Notes: generated by a model not told the origin, from the letters alone. Positions 50,700 to 61,464 are shown, numbered from the stretch's first letter. The stretch is 64,000 nt of DNA from an uncultured Eubacteriales bacterium (GCA_934479825.1 CAKSOW010000001.1:62001-126000); one strand, 5' to 3'. A program made the numbers and translations.

Positions 50700-53600
50700 A
50701 TGAAAAGAATACTGACTGCGTTGTTGGCCGCTTTTCTGTCGCTCAACCTTATAGTTTCGGCAGTTCCGGTTTTTGACATCCATGTTGAAACAGCCGCTGA
50801 GCCGACAGAAACAGCAGAAACGACCGCGCAAGCGGCTCTTTCAGAGGACAAAATCACCTATATGTGGGATTTTGAAGACGCTTCTTCCCAAACGTGGAAC
50901 TGCTATAACGAAGGATACTCTATCAAGTACGAAGACGGCAAAATGAAAGTGAATATCGACCCCGAAGCCGGTTATATCGCACATAAGGACGTTTCTTTGG
51001 ATACGTCCAAGTGCCGTTGGCTGGTTATCAAAGCCAAAAGCACCAGCGACTTTGACAAAATCAAGTTTTATTATAAAACAACAGAGCAGGAATTCAAGGA
51101 AAGTCACACCGTGGAAATTCCGATTCGTCCCAATGATACACAGTTCCGGGAATACGCCGTTAATTTGAAAGCCTTGAAAGGCGATTCTTTCACCGGAAAC
51201 TATACCAGCTGTATGATCGTGTTCCATTCCGCACAAAAAGGCTCTGTTGAAATTGAAGAAATCAGTTTCCGCGAGACTTATATACCGGAGGCAAGCGCGG
51301 ATGCCGCACCGGAATGGCATTATCCGTTGGAAAAATCGATTATTACTTCCTCTTGGGGCGGTATGAAATATGAATTCCCGTCAGAGGGAATTATGACGAT
51401 GACCGTTCCTAAGGAGGGCGGTGCAAGTTTTGTGGATGTCCCTGCCGGAGAGCAGGTTTCCGCCGCCGACTATCCGTATCTTGTGTTAAAGGCAAAAGGC
51501 CCTGCCGCTGACAAAGTATTCTACGTTTACTATTCGACGAGCGCATACCCGACCAAGAACGAATCACAGAAACTGACCATGACGCGTTTGCCGTATAAAG
51601 ACGGTGAATACGACTATTTTGCCGTTCATCTGGGAAGTAAGGATACATGGATCGGCTTGATCGGCCAAATGATGCTTTCTTCGGCCGGAGAAGCGACCTC
51701 CATCCTTACGGTGAGCGACATGTATTATGCAAAAGAATTGAACTTTATCGATGACTTTGAACTTTCCGCTTCGGCTGATACCATAACGACCGATCAGGGC
51801 ACAGTTACCCTTACGCCGACCGTTAAAGCACGTGCCGATGTTGACCCGGCTGTTACCTATACCACCGATTCAGTCAATGCGACACTTACAAAAAATGCTG
51901 ACGGCACGGCTACCGTTACCGGTATGATAAACGGCACGATCACGGTTACGGCGACCCTCACGGTCGATTCGACCTATTCTGCCTCCAAGACCATTACTAT
52001 TACCGGTCAGTCTCCCCGTGCCTCCACGACCCAGATCCGTTACCTTACTTACGGAAACTCGATCATGAAACACGGTCCGAATGAAAAACTCGGTTGGAGC
52101 GGCAACTGGGGCATGGCGGCCTCCGCACCGGAAAAAGACTATCTGCACCGCCTGATTGCCGCATTTAAAAAGAAGTATGGCGATGACAATGTTGTCCAAG
52201 AGTTCGGCACTTCGCAGACCAATTGGGAAAACGGCATTACGGCGAGCGACGCGACGGATAAAGATTATTCTTACATGATCGACCCGATGCGCGAGGATTT
52301 CCGCACATTCAAGCCGAATGTTGTCACGCTTCAAATGGGTGAAAACGGTGCTGCGGGTATATCCCAAGCACAGTACGAGAACATAATGCGCCAGATCGTC
52401 ACCATGTTCAAAGAAGAAGCGCCTGACGCAACAATCGTTATCACAACGCCTTTCTGGGGCGGATATGCGCGCGTAAACGGCGCTTTGAAAGTTGCAAAAG
52501 AATTAAATGTAAGAATCGCACAACTGGATACGCTCAACAGCGAAGAAAACAAGGCAATCGGGTTATTTGAACATAACGGCGTTGCCATTCATCCCGGCGA
52601 CCTTGGCATGGAACGAATCGCTAATCTTTTCTACGAGCAAATCAATGCCGAACGCAGTGAGACCGAAACCATTACATATACCAATTTTCCGGCCTCCCTT
52701 ACCATAACCGGTTCCGAGCGTACCATTACCGCGGAAAACGGAACATTGGCGCTTGCGGCTGAAATTCTGCCGGCAGACGCCGATCAGACCGTGGATTGGT
52801 CGGTAGATAACCGCTATATCGCCGAAATTGACAAAAACGGCGTTTTAACAGCTCTCAATAACGGAACGGTTAAAGTTCGCGCCACAGCGCACTATAACCT
52901 GGCCGTCTATGCGGAAACCGATGTTGAAATTTCCGGCCAGACCGAGTCTTGCACGGTAACATATGATAAAAACACGACCGACGATGTTTCCGGAATGCCC
53001 GAACCGAATCCCTACGCCAAAGGCGAATTTGTATTTGACAATACCTTTCCCGAACGCGAAACGTACACGTTTGTCGGTTGGTCGCTCACGCCGGATGGGG
53101 AAGTGGTTTCTTCTGTCCATGTGACGCACGATCTGACGGTTTACGCAGTCTGGAAACCAGCCACCTCCTGGTCTTTCGACCGCGATGACTACAAAGAGGG
53201 CTTTACGGTTGATTACGGTTTCAACCAATATGTCAAAAATGGTGTTTTCTCGACCATTGCTACCGATACTGACCTTGAAAAAGGCGCTGTACTGAAAGTT
53301 GTTTCGCCGAAGTTGGCAATTGATCCGACAGAGTACACCATCCTGGCACTCCGCCTGCAAAACAGCGCGGTTGCCAAGGATACAGAGCTTGCTTTAACGG
53401 TATATACCGATACGGACAGCTATTCCTATACCACTTCTGTCACATCAACCGATATGACGTCTTATTCATTCAACCTTTCTGAAATCAAAGAAACCATAAC
53501 CGGTTTTGCCTTTACACCGACCAACATCGACTGCTCGATTATGATCGATGAAATCGCTTTTGTATCCCTTGAAAGCGGCGCGCTCATTTACGGCGCCAAT

Positions 53601-55148
53601 ACGGATGAAACCGTAACCAATCTGCCGTCGCCCGAATACCTGGCAAAGGACGGAAAATTCTTGCTGTCCGAAGCAAGACCGACACGAAGCGGATATACGT
53701 TTTTAGGCTGGACAAAGAATAAGGAAAGCAAACTGCTTCTTTCCGGCTCTGTGGATGAATCCGTTCATACGGTCTATGCTGTCTGGGATAAAAACGACCA
53801 TTGGGAAATGGACGACACTTCTGAATATAACCTCGGCAACGGAAAAGGCACGCTTAGCGAAGGTATTTTACATTTTACAGCGACCTTAAAATCCGATAAC
53901 ACCTATGACCCGATTATCGGCATTCCGTCGAAATTTATTGCTTCGGGAACCTCCGGAAAAGTTGTCGCACGTATGAAATGGTCTACGGAATCGACCAAAG
54001 ATTATTTCTCTCAAATGTTCTTTGAGGGCAGTGACGCCAAGCTTTCCGAAACGAATTCCGTAAAAGTTGATTTGCTTCCGCTTGGCGGCAGAACACCGGA
54101 TGATTATAAGCTCGTAACCTTTGATTTTACGGGCAAGGCTAATTGGAAGGGAACAATTACCCAACTCCGTTTTGATATCATCAATACCCAAGGGGAAGTC
54201 GATCTCGACTATGTTCGCTTAACGGATTCTGAGGCAAACATCTTGACGGATACCGGCAAGACCCGTAAAGTGTCCGCCTCCGACTGGGCAACATATATCG
54301 TCAAAACAGGCGGTACGCTTGCGCCGCAAGGCACGGTTTCACTGAAAAATCTGTACCTCTCAGGCGAGATCGATTATGCGAACGGCGCAGTGGCTGTGAC
54401 CGATACGCTTGAAATCGCAGAAAATGCACCGTATGCCGTCTTTACATTGGATATGGCAAAAGACGCATTGACGGCTGCCGATACCATGTATCTTGCCGGT
54501 TGTGAAAAGCCGGTTGAACTGATCGACGGTGCAAAATATCCGGTCAAACTGGAAAATGGCGTCGGATTTGTCTATTTCGGAAGTAAGACGGATCTTACGA
54601 AAAAGATATTGTACAAGATTACTTCTGACGGCATCGAAAAAATGGATACCGTGTTTACTTCCATGGATGACGCCGTCTCGATCCGTGCGTCTGCTCCGAC
54701 TGGTATTCGTTTCTGCGCCATGGCCTCCAACAAACTGCTTGCGGCTACAACCGACAAAGACGGTTTTGCCGTAACCGAATTCGGTTTCCTTGTCTCCAAT
54801 GCCGACCATTTAACCGACGCAAACGAACTTGACTTTGCTTCTCTTGCACAAGGAAAGGCTATCAAGGGTGTTGCGCACGACGCACGGACCGATAAGATCT
54901 ACGAGATATCTGCCGAATCGACTGTTTTCACGGCCGTTCTTGTCGGAATTCCCGATACAAAGGCCGCTTATACTGTCAATTTCTATGTCAGACCGTATGC
55001 GATTCTTGACAGCGGTGCGGTTATTTACGGAAATCCGATTACCCATTCCGCCTACGATGTGGCGCGCCGCGTAGCGGATCACATGACCGGCGATGAAGCA
55101 TATGCCGATTACGTCAATCATGTGATTGCCGTTGCTGAATCAAAGTAG
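50700..55148 (+). CDS. Giant secreted multidomain SGNH protein, copy A
   Basis: 1482 residues from the ATG at 50700 (AAAGGA upstream). Signal peptide 1-~21. Domains in order: two jelly-roll/CBM-like units (~54-191, ~204-346); bacterial Ig-like Big_2 (~353-437); SGNH core (~444-654) with GNSIM (Ser454), GEN (Asn549) and HPGDLG (His631); Big_2 (~661-749); InlB-B/Flg_new repeat (~751-819); CBM-like (~823-959); InlB-B repeat (~961-1031); CBM-like (~1033-1181); a spacer; and a conserved C-terminal domain (~1311-1482) with RASAPTGIRFCAMA and FYVRPYAI. No LPXTG, SLH or dockerin. Likely an extracellular carbohydrate-binding esterase. Confidence 0.9.
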   Translation: MKRILTALLAAFLSLNLIVSAVPVFDIHVETAAEPTETAETTAQAALSEDKITYMWDFEDASSQTWNCYNEGYSIKYEDGKMKVNIDPEAGYIAHKDVSLDTSKCRWLVIKAKSTSDFDKIKFYYKTTEQEFKESHTVEIPIRPNDTQFREYAVNLKALKGDSFTGNYTSCMIVFHSAQKGSVEIEEISFRETYIPEASADAAPEWHYPLEKSIITSSWGGMKYEFPSEGIMTMTVPKEGGASFVDVPAGEQVSAADYPYLVLKAKGPAADKVFYVYYSTSAYPTKNESQKLTMTRLPYKDGEYDYFAVHLGSKDTWIGLIGQMMLSSAGEATSILTVSDMYYAKELNFIDDFELSASADTITTDQGTVTLTPTVKARADVDPAVTYTTDSVNATLTKNADGTATVTGMINGTITVTATLTVDSTYSASKTITITGQSPRASTTQIRYLTYGNSIMKHGPNEKLGWSGNWGMAASAPEKDYLHRLIAAFKKKYGDDNVVQEFGTSQTNWENGITASDATDKDYSYMIDPMREDFRTFKPNVVTLQMGENGAAGISQAQYENIMRQIVTMFKEEAPDATIVITTPFWGGYARVNGALKVAKELNVRIAQLDTLNSEENKAIGLFEHNGVAIHPGDLGMERIANLFYEQINAERSETETITYTNFPASLTITGSERTITAENGTLALAAEILPADADQTVDWSVDNRYIAEIDKNGVLTALNNGTVKVRATAHYNLAVYAETDVEISGQTESCTVTYDKNTTDDVSGMPEPNPYAKGEFVFDNTFPERETYTFVGWSLTPDGEVVSSVHVTHDLTVYAVWKPATSWSFDRDDYKEGFTVDYGFNQYVKNGVFSTIATDTDLEKGAVLKVVSPKLAIDPTEYTILALRLQNSAVAKDTELALTVYTDTDSYSYTTSVTSTDMTSYSFNLSEIKETITGFAFTPTNIDCSIMIDEIAFVSLESGALIYGANTDETVTNLPSPEYLAKDGKFLLSEARPTRSGYTFLGWTKNKESKLLLSGSVDESVHTVYAVWDKNDHWEMDDTSEYNLGNGKGTLSEGILHFTATLKSDNTYDPIIGIPSKFIASGTSGKVVARMKWSTESTKDYFSQMFFEGSDAKLSETNSVKVDLLPLGGRTPDDYKLVTFDFTGKANWKGTITQLRFDIINTQGEVDLDYVRLTDSEANILTDTGKTRKVSASDWATYIVKTGGTLAPQGTVSLKNLYLSGEIDYANGAVAVTDTLEIAENAPYAVFTLDMAKDALTAADTMYLAGCEKPVELIDGAKYPVKLENGVGFVYFGSKTDLTKKILYKITSDGIEKMDTVFTSMDDAVSIRASAPTGIRFCAMASNKLLAATTDKDGFAVTEFGFLVSNADHLTDANELDFASLAQGKAIKGVAHDARTDKIYEISAESTVFTAVLVGIPDTKAAYTVNFYVRPYAILDSGAVIYGNPITHSAYDVARRVADHMTGDEAYADYVNHVIAVAESK

Positions 55149-55224
55149 GAATCCATCGTTTCCTGCACATCTCCATTTAATCTCATTTTGGATTCTATAT
55201 TCTTTTAATTATTGAGCCTGCCAA

Positions 55225-55263
55225 AGGGACGAAACACAAAGCTTATGTGTTTTGTCCTTTTTT
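55225..55263 (+). terminator. Terminator between the giant paralogs
   Basis: A 14-bp stem with two wobbles (55225-55238 with 55246-55259), 7-nt loop, ending in TTTTTT. Confidence 0.8.
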
Positions 55264-55354
55264 GTTCATCAAGTTGTCCGTTTTGACTACTATTTCAATT
55301 AGTTATTGGTAAATATGCACAATTAGCACTCCCAAAAAACGTCGATTTGCAATC

Positions 55355-55383
55355 TTGATTTCGGATAAGTTATGTAGTATAAT
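55355..55383 (+). promoter_or_regulatory. Promoter of the second giant SGNH protein gene
   Basis: TTGATT (55355-55360), 17-bp spacer, TATAAT (55378-55383), 36 bp before the ATG. The two paralogs are therefore separate transcription units. Confidence 0.7.
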
Positions 55384-55419
55384 AATAATGCTCAAAATTA
55401 AAGGAAAAGGAGTTCCATT

Positions 55420-58400
55420 ATGAGAAAAACACATTTCACCAAAGCGTTGTGTTTTCTGCTCTCGTTCTGCATGGTTTTCAGCGGAATCGCTTTCGCTGTA
55501 CCGGCTATCGAAACAGTTGAACCGTCCGACGAAACTGTTTCAAGCGCGGGAGAAAACACTTCTCTTAACGACGTGGGCATAAAACCCGGTCTTAACATGC
55601 TCACACAGACCACAGAGCCGTATGGCTTTGAAACAGTTGACACCGATACCGCAAGAAAATTATTTTCTTTCTACGTTACCGGCGGCAATGCGTATGTAGA
55701 GTCAAACCCTGCCAAAGACAGCGTCAACGGTTCGGAAAAGGCAGTCAATCTGAAAGCAACCTGCCCGTCAAGCAACGACGGCTATCCGTCGTTCCGCTTT
55801 ACGTTCCCGTCTGCCTTAGACGCAAAGCGCCCAATCTATGTCAGCTTCAAGTATAAGAAAACTTATACGCCCAAAGCAAGTGAAGCGGCAGTGGGTGAGG
55901 AAGCTCTTTGGGTCATGAAAGGCAGTTATATTGTCAAATCTGTCGGAGGTTTTGCGTTTGACAAAGATTGGAAACAGTACAGCGGTTTACTGGATTTCAC
56001 CACCGCGTACAATCCGTCCAATCCCTCTCAAAAGGATACCGGCGACACCAAGAACGTCCATATTCAGGCGAAAGTTCTGAAATCCGACGGGACGACCAAC
56101 TTCTGGTTCGACGATATTCTCTATATCCCGTCCTATAAGGCTACCTATTACCTGAACGACGGCACGAATGGTGTTGCACAGACAGATTATTTCTTGCTCG
56201 ACAGCGATAACAAGATCATGACGTCTTATGCGGTTAAGGACTATACCGCTAAGCGTTTCGGCTATATCTTCAAGGGCTGGTCGCTGAATGCTGACAGCAC
56301 AGTGGCTGACGCTCCCGAAACAATTGCTCTGAAAAACGAAGATATCGCGCTTTACGCTGTTTGGGAAAAGGACCCCAATCCGACTGCGGCAGCTTTCCAT
56401 TGGGATTTCAGCAAATCCTCTGCACAGACATGGCACTGCGCCAACAAGGGCTATTCGCTGGCTTATCAGAACGGCTTGGCCATTGTCAATACCAATGCGC
56501 AAGCCTATGAGGGAACACCGTACATTTACCATGACAATGTTTCCTTGAATACGGATACATACCGTTATTTTGTCATGCGTGCAAAATGCCTCGGCAAAGC
56601 TTCCTCTGTCAAGTTTTACTTCAAGACATCGGATCACCCCAGTGCAAGCGAAGATATGACGGTTAATTTTGCTCTTGAACCCGAAACCGACACGTTCAAG
56701 GAATTTTATGTTGATATGAGCACCAACAAATACTGGACCAGCAACTATACCAGCTGTATGCTCGTTATCAATGGCGGCGGTGTTGTCGAAATTGAAGATA
56801 TCTATTTTGCAACCCGTCCGAACTATGAGTGCCAGTACCTCATGAACGACGGCACCGATACGGTTGTTGCAACCCGTTATTTCCTGTTGGACGACCAGGA
56901 AAAGCTCATCACCTCGTACACACCGGATGCCGCTTTGCAGCCGACCCGTTACGGTTACTTCTTCAAGGGCTGGGCACTTACGGCTGATGCAACAGCAGAC
57001 GATGTTGTATCGACGGTTGATGTTACCGATAAGATCAAGCTCTATGCCGTTTGGGAAAAAGACCCGGATACGCCTGAGGCAACTACCTATACATGGGATT
57101 TCGAGGACGCGTCCTCACAGGTATGGAAAGCTGCAAACAAGGGTTATTCCATGGAATACAAGAACGGTATGATGATCGTCAATACAAGTGCCGAAGCATA
57201 TGAAGGCACGCCGTATTTACAGCATCCCCGTGTTTCGCTCAACACCAAGGCACACAGATACCTTGTTGTTAAGGCAAGAAACCTCAATACCGTTAACCAG
57301 GTTAGATTCTACTTTACCACCTCGGATCATCCGCAGGCCTCCGATAAACAGACTGTCGTTATTCCGTTTGAACAGAATTCCAAAGTGTTCAAGGAATACT
57401 ATTACGACATGACCCAGAACGAATATTGGACGGGCGATTATCAGAGCTGTATGTTCAAATTCGAGGGCGGTTCGGGCGTTGTTGAAATTGAAGATATCTA
57501 TTTCACGACACTGTATGAACCGAAAACAGACGAAGCTTACGAATACCACTATACTTCCGGTTTCAGCGCCTGGGGACATCACAGTCTCGCAGCAAATGCT
57601 GACGGCACTTACACGCTGACCCGCCTCAACAAGGATACCAATCAGGGTGCGTTCAACATAGCCTCTCCGACTGCGACCTTGGATTCTTCTATTTACAGCA
57701 AACTTGTCATTAAGGCAAAAGACGCCAACGGCATTACCGGTTTCCGTGTTTACTATTCGACCGATAAATATCCCGGCTATACGATTGGTAATCTGGGTCA
57801 GGTTGAAAAAACACAAACTTCCAATATAGCCACGTTCAAAGACGGCGATTACAGCTATTATGTTGTTGATTTTGCCGGATTGAAAGAGTGGGAGGGCAAC
57901 GTAAAGACCTTTATGCTTGCCACTACCGGTACGTACGGTACAATTGTAATTTCGGATGTATTTATGACCAATAAACTTGTTCCCCCGAAATCGGAATCTG
58001 TTGAAAAGCTTGCGCTTTACACAACCTCCACAGAAATTACCGAGGACGGCGGCGAGGTTACCATTCGTCCGTATGTCCGTTACAGCGACGGAAGAGAAAC
58101 CACCGAAGCAAACTTTGTCACGGATACCGTGAATGCAAAGCTTACCAAAAACAATGACGGTTCTCTGACGCTCACCGGTATGATCAACGGTACGATTACC
58201 GTTACAGCCCTTATCAACGGCGTTGAAGAAACTCCGTCAGTCACCATCAACATTTCCGGTCAGCCGGAACGTATGGCGGTCAACGATTACCGCGTTATCG
58301 TATTTGGTAACTCGATCGCAAGACACGGCGCTTCTTCCAGTATCGGCTGGAACCGCGTTTGCGGTATGGCAGCATCCTCTGAGGAAAAAGACTACGCACA

Positions 58401-61400
58401 CCGCTTGCAGTATTACATGAATGAAAAGTTCGGTGCCAACAGCACGACTTTGAAAGTGGGCGCTTCTCTTGCCGAGTTTGAACGTGCTATTGCCAAGAAC
58501 GACCTGACCGTTGATTATTCAAGTTTGGTTCAGACGTTTGTGGACAATGTTGTCACCTTTGAACCGGATGTTATCTCCATTCAGATGGGGGAAAACGTCA
58601 ACACGGACCCGACCATTGAGTCCTACCAATATGCTGTAACAGCTCTTGTCAATGCTCTTCGTGCCGCAGCTCCTGACGCTGTTATCGTCGTTTGCACACC
58701 GTTCTGGGGCGGCTACAACCGCATTGTCGGTATGACAAATGTTGCCGAAGAACAAGATCTTGGTCTTGCGCTTGTTCATAACCTGAATTCCATCGAAAAC
58801 ATGGCTTATGACGATCCTTCGCTTAAAAACTGCAGAATCGATGAAAACGGCAAATTGGTTGATGCTATCGACGGCGTAAAACGTCATCCGGGCGACCTCG
58901 GCATGGACCGCATCGCCAAACTCATCTTTGATCAGGCTAACGCGCGCCTGTCTGTCAACGACAGAACTGAATACACCACCATTCCGAAGAGCGTTGAATT
59001 TGCCGCTGATACGGTCAAGGAAATTACCAAAGCAGACGCTTCTGTCAAGATTTCCGCAACTGTTCTTCCGGATGGCGCTCCGCAGTCCCTTGTTTGGACT
59101 GTAAGCGACAAGAACCTTGCCGCAATTGATAAAAACGGCGTTCTTACCGCTAAAAACAACGGTACTGTTACGGTTACCGCAACATCCAGATATGACGAAA
59201 CCGTCAAGAATACGATTGAGATTGCCATTTCCGGCCAGACAACGCCGTATACTGTAACCTATGATGCAAATACCACCGATACTGTTACAGACTTGCCGAA
59301 ACCGAACACATTCGCCAAAAACACCTTTGTCTTTGACGACGGTTTCCCGGTAAGAGAAACCTATAAGTTCCTCGGTTGGGCTACAACGCCGGACGGTGAA
59401 CCGGTCAAATCGATTGAGATTACCGGCAACATCACGGTTTATGCACAATGGGAGCTCGCAAAGTCCTGGTCGTTCGATACCGACGGCTACAAAGAAAACT
59501 TCACAATCGACAACGGCTTTAACCAGTACGTCTTAGACGGCAAGTTCATGTCGATCGCAACCGGCACGAATGTTGCTACCGGCGAAGTTCTGAAAGTCAA
59601 TTCGCCGAAATTAAATCTTAACGCCTCCGATTATTATGCGCTGATTGTCACCATGCAGAACACCGAGATCTCCACGGATACGGTTCTTGATATGACGATT
59701 CATACGACCGAAGGCGATGTGAAATTCCAAGAAAAAGTTGTAACGCGCGATTATGTCACATATTGCTTCAAAATGAGTAAAGTCAAAGGTACGATTACCG
59801 GCTTTGAATTTACTCCGACCAATGTGGACTGCACCATCAACCTGGATGAGATTGCTTTTGTGGAACAGCCGATTCTCGGTTATGATGAAAACACCACCGA
59901 CGCCGTTTCCGGAATGCCGGCCGGTGAGTTCAAGAGCCTTGGAGAAGTGACTGTTTCGGACGCCGTTCCGACCCGCGCAGGCTACACGTTCCTCGGTTGG
60001 TCTGCTGCAAAAGACAGCAAACTTTTAGTCGGCTCCAAGTTCAATGTCGAAAAAGCCGGTACGTTCTTATATGCCGTTTGGGATAAGAACGACCACTGGG
60101 AATTCGACAATGGAGAACTTGACAGCGTCAGCAACGTTGACGCAACCAAGACGAAAGTGGAAGACGGTATTCTTCACTATGAATCCAACAGTGCTGACCC
60201 GATTGTGTATGTCAAGAATCTTCCGAACTACCCGACTTCTACCACTTCCAATAAGATCCGCGTTAAGATGAAGTGGAACAACGCGGGCGGCGCAAATACA
60301 ACTACGCAGATCTTTTTCAGAACTTCTACTGCTACAAATCTTTCCGAAGCTAACTCGGCATCAACATATCTCAACACATATGGTCCTGCACCGACTGATT
60401 GGCAGTACATTGACGTTGATCTTACCCAGAAGGGAACGTTTGGTGGCATCCTCACTTACTTCCGTTTTGACCTTACCGGCTGCAAGGGTACTAACGATGT
60501 CGATTACATCCGTTTCACCGATTCCGAAGCTAACATTATTGCAAGAACCGGCAAAACGTTGAAAGTCAGAACCGACGATTGGGCGACCTACCTCGCAGCA
60601 GAGGGCGGCACGCTCGCTCCCGAGGGATCGGCTCTCATCAAGAACCTGTATCTGACCGGCGATGTTGATTTCTCGAACGGTGCGCTTATCGTGGCAGAAA
60701 ATCTTGAAATGTCTGACGCCAACAAGGACAAATACGCAGTCTTTACGTTAAACATGGCCAATATGGGTGTCTCTTCCACCGATTACATGTATGTCGGCGG
60801 TTATGATAAACCGGTTGACATGAAAGACGGCGCGAAGTATCTTGTTAAACTGAACGAAAATGGCGTTGGCTTTGTATACTTTGGTAACAAAGCGGATGTT
60901 TCCAAGAAAGTTCTTTACAAGCTCACCTCTGCCGGCGCAGAAAAGATGGATACCACGTTTACCACTTCGGATACGGCGGTCTCTTTCCGTACCAGCGCTC
61001 CCAGCGGCGTACGTTTCCGCGCTATGGTAGCCAATAAACTGCTCGCCGCAGGTAATGCAACCGAGGGCTTTGCCGTTAAAGAATACGGATTCCTCGTTTC
61101 CATTGGCAGCCGTATCGCTTCGGCAGAAGAATTGAATATGGCGGCTGTTGAGGCCGGCAACGCGGTAAAGGGTATTGCTCATAACGACGAAACAGACGTC
61201 ATTTATGAGGAAACTCCGGAGGCACAGATCATCACGGCAGTTATTGTCGGTATTCCCGATACCAAAGAAGCTTACCTTACAGATCTGTATGTCAGACCGT
61301 ATGTAACGCTTGCGGATGGTACGGTTATCTACGGCAATCCGGTTGTTGATTGCATGTATGAAATCGCGATGAAACTGTATGAGAATATGACAGGCGATGA

Positions 61401-61452
61401 GCCTTACGCAGAATACCTCGACAAGGTCATCGAAACCGTTGAAAGCAACTAA
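55420..61452 (+). CDS. Giant secreted multidomain SGNH protein, copy B
   Basis: 2010 residues, AAAGGAG site upstream. Signal peptide 1-~30. It repeats the copy A plan with more N-terminal modules: CBM-like (~68-237), InlB-B (~238-320), CBM (~325-466), InlB-B (~467-553), CBM (~556-697), CBM (~707-850), Big_2 (~860-948), SGNH core (~956-1175; GNSIA Ser965, GEN Asn1059, HPGDLG His1156), Big_2, InlB-B, CBM, InlB-B, CBM, spacer, and the same C-terminal domain (~1838-2010). Modules 2 and 3 are near copies (SSVKFYFKTSDHP versus NQVRFYFTTSDHP). No wall anchor is visible. Probably binds and deacylates extracellular polysaccharide. Confidence 0.9.
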   Translation: MRKTHFTKALCFLLSFCMVFSGIAFAVPAIETVEPSDETVSSAGENTSLNDVGIKPGLNMLTQTTEPYGFETVDTDTARKLFSFYVTGGNAYVESNPAKDSVNGSEKAVNLKATCPSSNDGYPSFRFTFPSALDAKRPIYVSFKYKKTYTPKASEAAVGEEALWVMKGSYIVKSVGGFAFDKDWKQYSGLLDFTTAYNPSNPSQKDTGDTKNVHIQAKVLKSDGTTNFWFDDILYIPSYKATYYLNDGTNGVAQTDYFLLDSDNKIMTSYAVKDYTAKRFGYIFKGWSLNADSTVADAPETIALKNEDIALYAVWEKDPNPTAAAFHWDFSKSSAQTWHCANKGYSLAYQNGLAIVNTNAQAYEGTPYIYHDNVSLNTDTYRYFVMRAKCLGKASSVKFYFKTSDHPSASEDMTVNFALEPETDTFKEFYVDMSTNKYWTSNYTSCMLVINGGGVVEIEDIYFATRPNYECQYLMNDGTDTVVATRYFLLDDQEKLITSYTPDAALQPTRYGYFFKGWALTADATADDVVSTVDVTDKIKLYAVWEKDPDTPEATTYTWDFEDASSQVWKAANKGYSMEYKNGMMIVNTSAEAYEGTPYLQHPRVSLNTKAHRYLVVKARNLNTVNQVRFYFTTSDHPQASDKQTVVIPFEQNSKVFKEYYYDMTQNEYWTGDYQSCMFKFEGGSGVVEIEDIYFTTLYEPKTDEAYEYHYTSGFSAWGHHSLAANADGTYTLTRLNKDTNQGAFNIASPTATLDSSIYSKLVIKAKDANGITGFRVYYSTDKYPGYTIGNLGQVEKTQTSNIATFKDGDYSYYVVDFAGLKEWEGNVKTFMLATTGTYGTIVISDVFMTNKLVPPKSESVEKLALYTTSTEITEDGGEVTIRPYVRYSDGRETTEANFVTDTVNAKLTKNNDGSLTLTGMINGTITVTALINGVEETPSVTINISGQPERMAVNDYRVIVFGNSIARHGASSSIGWNRVCGMAASSEEKDYAHRLQYYMNEKFGANSTTLKVGASLAEFERAIAKNDLTVDYSSLVQTFVDNVVTFEPDVISIQMGENVNTDPTIESYQYAVTALVNALRAAAPDAVIVVCTPFWGGYNRIVGMTNVAEEQDLGLALVHNLNSIENMAYDDPSLKNCRIDENGKLVDAIDGVKRHPGDLGMDRIAKLIFDQANARLSVNDRTEYTTIPKSVEFAADTVKEITKADASVKISATVLPDGAPQSLVWTVSDKNLAAIDKNGVLTAKNNGTVTVTATSRYDETVKNTIEIAISGQTTPYTVTYDANTTDTVTDLPKPNTFAKNTFVFDDGFPVRETYKFLGWATTPDGEPVKSIEITGNITVYAQWELAKSWSFDTDGYKENFTIDNGFNQYVLDGKFMSIATGTNVATGEVLKVNSPKLNLNASDYYALIVTMQNTEISTDTVLDMTIHTTEGDVKFQEKVVTRDYVTYCFKMSKVKGTITGFEFTPTNVDCTINLDEIAFVEQPILGYDENTTDAVSGMPAGEFKSLGEVTVSDAVPTRAGYTFLGWSAAKDSKLLVGSKFNVEKAGTFLYAVWDKNDHWEFDNGELDSVSNVDATKTKVEDGILHYESNSADPIVYVKNLPNYPTSTTSNKIRVKMKWNNAGGANTTTQIFFRTSTATNLSEANSASTYLNTYGPAPTDWQYIDVDLTQKGTFGGILTYFRFDLTGCKGTNDVDYIRFTDSEANIIARTGKTLKVRTDDWATYLAAEGGTLAPEGSALIKNLYLTGDVDFSNGALIVAENLEMSDANKDKYAVFTLNMANMGVSSTDYMYVGGYDKPVDMKDGAKYLVKLNENGVGFVYFGNKADVSKKVLYKLTSAGAEKMDTTFTTSDTAVSFRTSAPSGVRFRAMVANKLLAAGNATEGFAVKEYGFLVSIGSRIASAEELNMAAVEAGNAVKGIAHNDETDVIYEETPEAQIITAVIVGIPDTKEAYLTDLYVRPYVTLADGTVIYGNPVVDCMYEIAMKLYENMTGDEPYAEYLDKVIETVESN

Positions 61453-61464
61453 ATGCATTTTAAA

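Noticed and set aside
58519..59448. 309-residue minus-strand frame inside the second giant gene
   Set aside because: Antisense shadow of the SGNH/Ig region, with many Cys and Arg typical of reversed frames.
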